Part shown: in pieces, positions 5,796-8,331 of the stretch
How the letters are laid out: every line of letters starts with the position of its first letter
Position numbering within the stretch: the first letter of the stretch is position 1
DNA from: JBDNBY01 sp039767595
Lineage (GTDB): Bacteria; Pseudomonadota; Alphaproteobacteria; Rhodobacterales; Rhodobacteraceae
DNA length: 8,331 bases
Assembly (NCBI GenBank): GCA_039767595.1
Contig: JBDNBY010000114.1
Location: 1-8,331, forward strand
Reading direction: 5' to 3'
Notes under the pieces: generated by a model
Databases searched by the model: none
The model's input: the letters and a program-made list of their open reading frames with translations, nothing else
What the model was told of the DNA's origin: nothing
Program-made: the position numbers and the translations under genes

Positions 5796-6248
5796 ATGCA
5801 AAATAAGCTCGAAGCGATTGTTGGCGCCATTGTGTTAGCTGTGGCGGTTGGATTTACATTTTTTGCGGCAAACCGCACGGGCCTTGTGTCGACAAATGCC
5901 CAAAGTTATCATCTTTATGCCTCTTTTCGCTCGGCGGAAGGGGTTCGGATTGGCACAGACGTACGCTTGGCTGGTGTGAAAATCGGTTCTGTTTCAGATA
6001 TGGAGCTGGATCCTGAAACTTACATGGCGCGCACAGAACTTACGATTTCCAATGCCATCGATATTCCAGATGACAGTGCCGTCACCGTTTCATCCGAAGG
6101 CTTGTTGGGGGGGAACTTCATTGAAGTCGTCCCAGGTGGAAGCATGTATGCATTTGATCCCATGACGGAAATTGAGGATACTCAAAGCTCCGTCTCATTG
6201 ACAACCTTGTTGATGCGATTTGTTGGGTCCGCGGCGTCGGGTAACTAA
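5796..6248 (+). CDS. mlaD: MlaD, MCE-domain component of the Mla phospholipid transporter
   Basis: MlaD is the inner-membrane-anchored, hexameric periplasmic MCE ring of the MlaFEDB ABC system, which moves phospholipids between outer and inner membranes and keeps the outer leaflet rich in LPS. The product has 150 residues. One transmembrane helix spans about 6-25 (IVGAIVLAVAVGFTFFAA). A single MCE domain spans about 38-115, with the typical FRSAEGVRIGTDVRLAGVKI, then GSV, DIPDDSAVTV and SSEGLLGGNFIEV. A short tail of about 35 residues ends in a hydrophobic stretch, as in other MlaD proteins. The mlaF and mlaE genes are not next to it, so it is a stand-alone mlaD. It follows the NDUFA12-like gene by 26 bases, and the DUF2155 gene begins one base after its stop, pointing to co-transcription and coupled translation. 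Other MCE families have longer proteins or several MCE domains. Confidence 0.93.
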   Translation: MQNKLEAIVGAIVLAVAVGFTFFAANRTGLVSTNAQSYHLYASFRSAEGVRIGTDVRLAGVKIGSVSDMELDPETYMARTELTISNAIDIPDDSAVTVSSEGLLGGNFIEVVPGGSMYAFDPMTEIEDTQSSVSLTTLLMRFVGSAASGN

Positions 6249-6249
6249 T

Positions 6250-6636
6250 ATGCGCACGTTGTGCCAAGTTTTTCTCGCACTTTTAGTCGTCACGATGTGC
6301 GGCCCGCATTATGCCTTGGCCCAAGAGGCTCAGGTAGAAAGTACCGACATCGCGATGATGCGGACATTGGATCGCGTATCTGGCCGTGTCGAAGATTTAG
6401 AAATGCGCGTCGGGCAGAGCTATGCCATTCATGGGGGGCATTTGAGCGCGGTTCTCATGCAGTGCCGGTATCCTGCCGATAACCCGAGTGGCGACGCCTA
6501 TGCCTATGTTGATGTGATTGACACGGTTCAAGGCACGAGTGTGTTTGGCGGCTGGATGATGGCTTCCTCGCCAGCGCTCAATGCTCTTGAAGATGCGCGT
6601 TATGATTTATGGCCATTGCGCTGCAAAACTTCGTGA
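6250..6636 (+). CDS. Secreted DUF2155-family protein of unknown function
   Basis: Function unknown. The product has 128 residues. Residues 1-25 form a cleavable signal peptide (MRTLC, then a Leu/Val core, then YALAQ), so the mature protein should be periplasmic or envelope-associated. The mature part carries the DUF2155 signature: LEMRVGQS (50-57), MQCRYP (70-75), GWMMASSPALNALED (101-115) and YDLWPLRC (118-125). Cys72 and Cys125 are the only cysteines of the mature chain, sit in conserved motifs and could form a disulfide. ATG 6250 is chosen because the signal peptide starts there and it follows the mlaD stop after one base; there is no clear ribosome binding site, so coupling is likely. The last 37 bases overlap the 3' end of aat on the other strand. 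The link to mlaD suggests an envelope role, which is inference only. Confidence 0.88.
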   Translation: MRTLCQVFLALLVVTMCGPHYALAQEAQVESTDIAMMRTLDRVSGRVEDLEMRVGQSYAIHGGHLSAVLMQCRYPADNPSGDAYAYVDVIDTVQGTSVFGGWMMASSPALNALEDARYDLWPLRCKTS

Positions 6637-7268
6637 GAAGTAGCAAGGGGTTGAGTGATCACAGAGTTCGTTTTTTGTGTAAGAGCGTGGTCTAACCGTT
6701 TTCTAAATTGCGCCCGCGTCACTTCGATCGCGCCCATGCTTGCTAGGTGATCTGTAATAAATTGGGTATCAAATAGGGTAAATCCGCACTGAGCGAGGTG
6801 ATCACATAAATGCACGAGGGCCAATTTTGACCCATCGCTTTTGCGGGAAAACATGCTTTCGCCAAAAAAACATCCGCCAATCGCGAGGCCGTATATACCA
6901 CCAATCAGAAGATGATTCTGTTTTATTTCAAGGCTGTGAGCCATGCCCATCGCATTTAGAGTCGCAAAGAGCGATTTAATCTCAGCAGAGATCCAAGTAT
7001 CCTCACGGTTGGCGCAAGCGTCAATAACATCCATAAAGCATGAATTCATATGCACCGAGTAGTTTGACTTACGCATTTTTCGCGCAAGTGAGCGAGAGAT
7101 ATGAATGTTTTGAAGAGGCAGGATCCCACGGTGTCTTGGATCAACCCAGAATAGCTCGTCACTTTCGCGGTGCTCTGCCATGGGAAATATCCCACGGCAA
7201 TAGGCATAGATTAAATGTTCTGCCGTAATCGGGGGCGGATTGTCATCCACGCCCGAGTTATCCGTCAT
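6600..7268 (-). CDS. aat: Leucyl/phenylalanyl-tRNA--protein transferase Aat
   Basis: Aat transfers Leu or Phe from aminoacyl-tRNA to proteins with N-terminal Lys or Arg, creating N-degrons recognised by ClpS and destroyed by ClpAP in the cytoplasm. The product has 222 residues, near the family norm. Motifs: YAYCRGIFPMA (21-31), WVDPRHRGILPL (41-52), Trp92 in DTWIS, GGIYGLAIGGCFFGESMFSR (123-142), then DGSKLAL and LFDTQFITDHLASMGA (165-180). Glu137, Gln169 and Trp92 match E. coli E156, Q188 and W111 with a constant offset of 19. ATG 7268 is preferred over TTG 7274. It overlaps the end of accC by 11 bases without a clear ribosome binding site, so translation is probably coupled. After about residue 195 the tail is poorly conserved, and its last 37 bases lie within the convergent DUF2155 gene. 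Codons look more AT-rich than those of accC. Confidence 0.95.
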   Translation of the reverse strand: MTDNSGVDDNPPPITAEHLIYAYCRGIFPMAEHRESDELFWVDPRHRGILPLQNIHISRSLARKMRKSNYSVHMNSCFMDVIDACANREDTWISAEIKSLFATLNAMGMAHSLEIKQNHLLIGGIYGLAIGGCFFGESMFSRKSDGSKLALVHLCDHLAQCGFTLFDTQFITDHLASMGAIEVTRAQFRKRLDHALTQKTNSVITQPLATSHEVLQRNGHKS

Positions 7269-8331
7269 CGGCAAATGTGTTTTCTAACCAATGTTCCAAC
7301 CAGTGGATTGTGTAATCGCCTGATTGAATATCTGGTTCGTTTAAAAGGGCCGTGAATAATGGCAGCGTGGTGTCGACGCCATCGACAATGATTTCGCCCA
7401 AAGCGCGGTGCAAACGTGCCAATGCCTCCTTGCGATCACGGCCGTGAACGATCAATTTCCCGATCAAACTGTCGTAATAGGGCGGAATTGAATAGCCGGT
7501 ATACAGCGCCGAATCCATCCGCACGCCAAGCCCGCCAGGAGCATGAAACGCAGTGACTTTGCCCGGGCATGGCGAAAAGTTTGGCAGACGCTCGGCATTG
7601 ATGCGTACTTCAATGGCCGCGCCGTTGATTTCCAATTCGTCTTGTTTGACCGAAAGGGGCAGGCCTTCGGCCACGCGAATTTGCTCACGGACGAGATCGA
7701 TGCCAAAGATCGCCTCGGTCACGGGATGCTCAACTTGCAACCGTGTGTTCATTTCGATGAAATAAAACTCGCCATTTTCATAGAGGAACTCAATTGTGCC
7801 GGCGCCGCGGTATTTGATGTCGGCCATGGCTTTGGCGCAGACGGATCCGATGCGCTCACGCTCTTGCGGTGTGATCATTGGACCGGGCGCTTCTTCGAAG
7901 ACTTTTTGGTGACGGCGCTGTAAAGAGCAATCGCGCTCGGCCAAATGTACGGCGTTGCCTTGGCCATCGCCAAAGACTTGTACTTCGATATGGCGCGGCG
8001 TCGTGAGGTATTTCTCTATATAGACTTCGTCATTGCCAAAGGCGGCCTTGCCTTCGGCGCGGGCTGTCATGAAGGCGCTTTCCATATCATCGGCCGTTTG
8101 CGCAACTTTCATGCCGCGACCCCCACCGCCTGCGGTGGCTTTGATAATCACTGGATAGCCCATTTCAGCACCAAGGCGCTGCGCCTCGGCCAATGTGGCG
8201 ACGCCGCCCTCAGAACCCGGAACACAAGGCACGTTGAGCGCTTTCATCGTGTCTTTGGCGCTAATTTTGTCGCCCATGATGCGGATGTGTTCCGCACGTG
8301 GGCCAATGAACGTGATTTCGTGATCTTCTAG
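7258..8331 (-). CDS. accC: Acetyl-CoA carboxylase biotin carboxylase subunit AccC, C-terminal 357 residues (5' end outside window)
   Basis: AccC carboxylates biotin on AccB using ATP and bicarbonate, the first half-reaction of malonyl-CoA and fatty acid synthesis. The frame is open to the window edge, so about 90 N-terminal residues are missing. The visible part starts LEDHEITFIGPRAEHIRIMG, the end of the N-terminal biotin-carboxylase domain, followed by the ATP-grasp domain. Seen in order: GDKISAK, the glycine-rich ATP loop IIKATAGGGGRGMKV, RHIEVQV (E. coli H209), TIEFL (E276), EMNTRLQVEHP (E288, N290, R292), AIEVRIN (R338), then the C-terminal domain ending FADDG. All these catalytic residues are present. 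Internal ATG 8277 (IMGDK) is not the start. The stop lies inside the beginning of aat, an 11-base overlap, so the two share an operon. Pyruvate or propionyl-CoA carboxylase subunits are longer, and the early stop fits AccC. Confidence 0.96.
   Translation of the reverse strand, partial: LEDHEITFIGPRAEHIRIMGDKISAKDTMKALNVPCVPGSEGGVATLAEAQRLGAEMGYPVIIKATAGGGGRGMKVAQTADDMESAFMTARAEGKAAFGNDEVYIEKYLTTPRHIEVQVFGDGQGNAVHLAERDCSLQRRHQKVFEEAPGPMITPQERERIGSVCAKAMADIKYRGAGTIEFLYENGEFYFIEMNTRLQVEHPVTEAIFGIDLVREQIRVAEGLPLSVKQDELEINGAAIEVRINAERLPNFSPCPGKVTAFHAPGGLGVRMDSALYTGYSIPPYYDSLIGKLIVHGRDRKEALARLHRALGEIIVDGVDTTLPLFTALLNEPDIQSGDYTIHWLEHWLENTFADDG

Noticed and set aside
6655..6676. GTGATCAC palindrome followed after eight bases by a T-run, as a terminator for the DUF2155 gene
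   Set aside because: The palindrome is only 8 bases with no loop and is separated from the T-run; it also lies within aat coding sequence.
7543..8331. Two long plus-strand open frames (7543-7923 and 7945-8331) opposite accC
   Set aside because: They mirror the conserved accC coding sequence. Codon bias of a real gene often leaves the complementary frame open, and neither product resembles a known protein.

Overview
The window looks like a chromosomal segment of an alphaproteobacterium of the Rhodobacterales (Roseobacter-type). This rests on recognisable versions of SoxCD, ClpP, ClpX, the NDUFA12-type complex I protein, a stand-alone MlaD, a DUF2155 protein, Aat and AccC, and on the neighbourhood NDUFA12 / mlaD / DUF2155 meeting accC-aat head-on, which I recall as typical of that group. 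No database search was run.

Layout. (1) Positions 1-1965, plus strand: the 3' part of soxC and complete soxD, the end of a thiosulfate-oxidation (sox) operon closed by a strong hairpin terminator at 1986-2016. (2) Positions 2015-3172, minus strand: a 385-residue photolyase/cryptochrome-like protein. It starts directly with the FAD-binding domain, lacks the usual N-terminal antenna domain, and carries a C-terminal segment of about 160 residues that I do not recognise. (3) Positions 3173-3337: the divergent control region between this gene and clpP, with a heat-shock-type promoter candidate for clpP and an imperfect direct repeat with a TGATCC box on the photolyase side. (4) Positions 3338-5323, plus strand: clpP and clpX, the peptidase and unfoldase of ClpXP, separated by 96 bases containing a promoter candidate for clpX and two hairpins. 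(5) Positions 5383-6636, plus strand: NDUFA12-like gene, mlaD and a DUF2155 gene, close-packed and probably one transcription unit. (6) Positions 6600-8331, minus strand: accC (5' end outside the window) and aat, overlapping by 11 bases; aat converges on the DUF2155 gene with a 37-base tail-to-tail overlap.

Functionally, SoxCD is the periplasmic sulfane dehydrogenase passing electrons to the respiratory chain. ClpXP is ATP-dependent proteolysis, and Aat makes N-degron substrates for the sister protease ClpAP/ClpS. MlaD and the NDUFA12-like protein concern the envelope and complex I, and AccC supplies malonyl-CoA synthesis. Most of the window is ordinary core genome. I found no mobile elements, tRNA or rRNA genes, CRISPR arrays or attachment sites, and no stretch over 300 bases lacks a gene. 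The most unusual content is the photolyase-like protein, followed by the convergent aat/DUF2155 overlap and the intergenic regions around clpP and clpX. I did not find a convincing wholly new multi-gene system.
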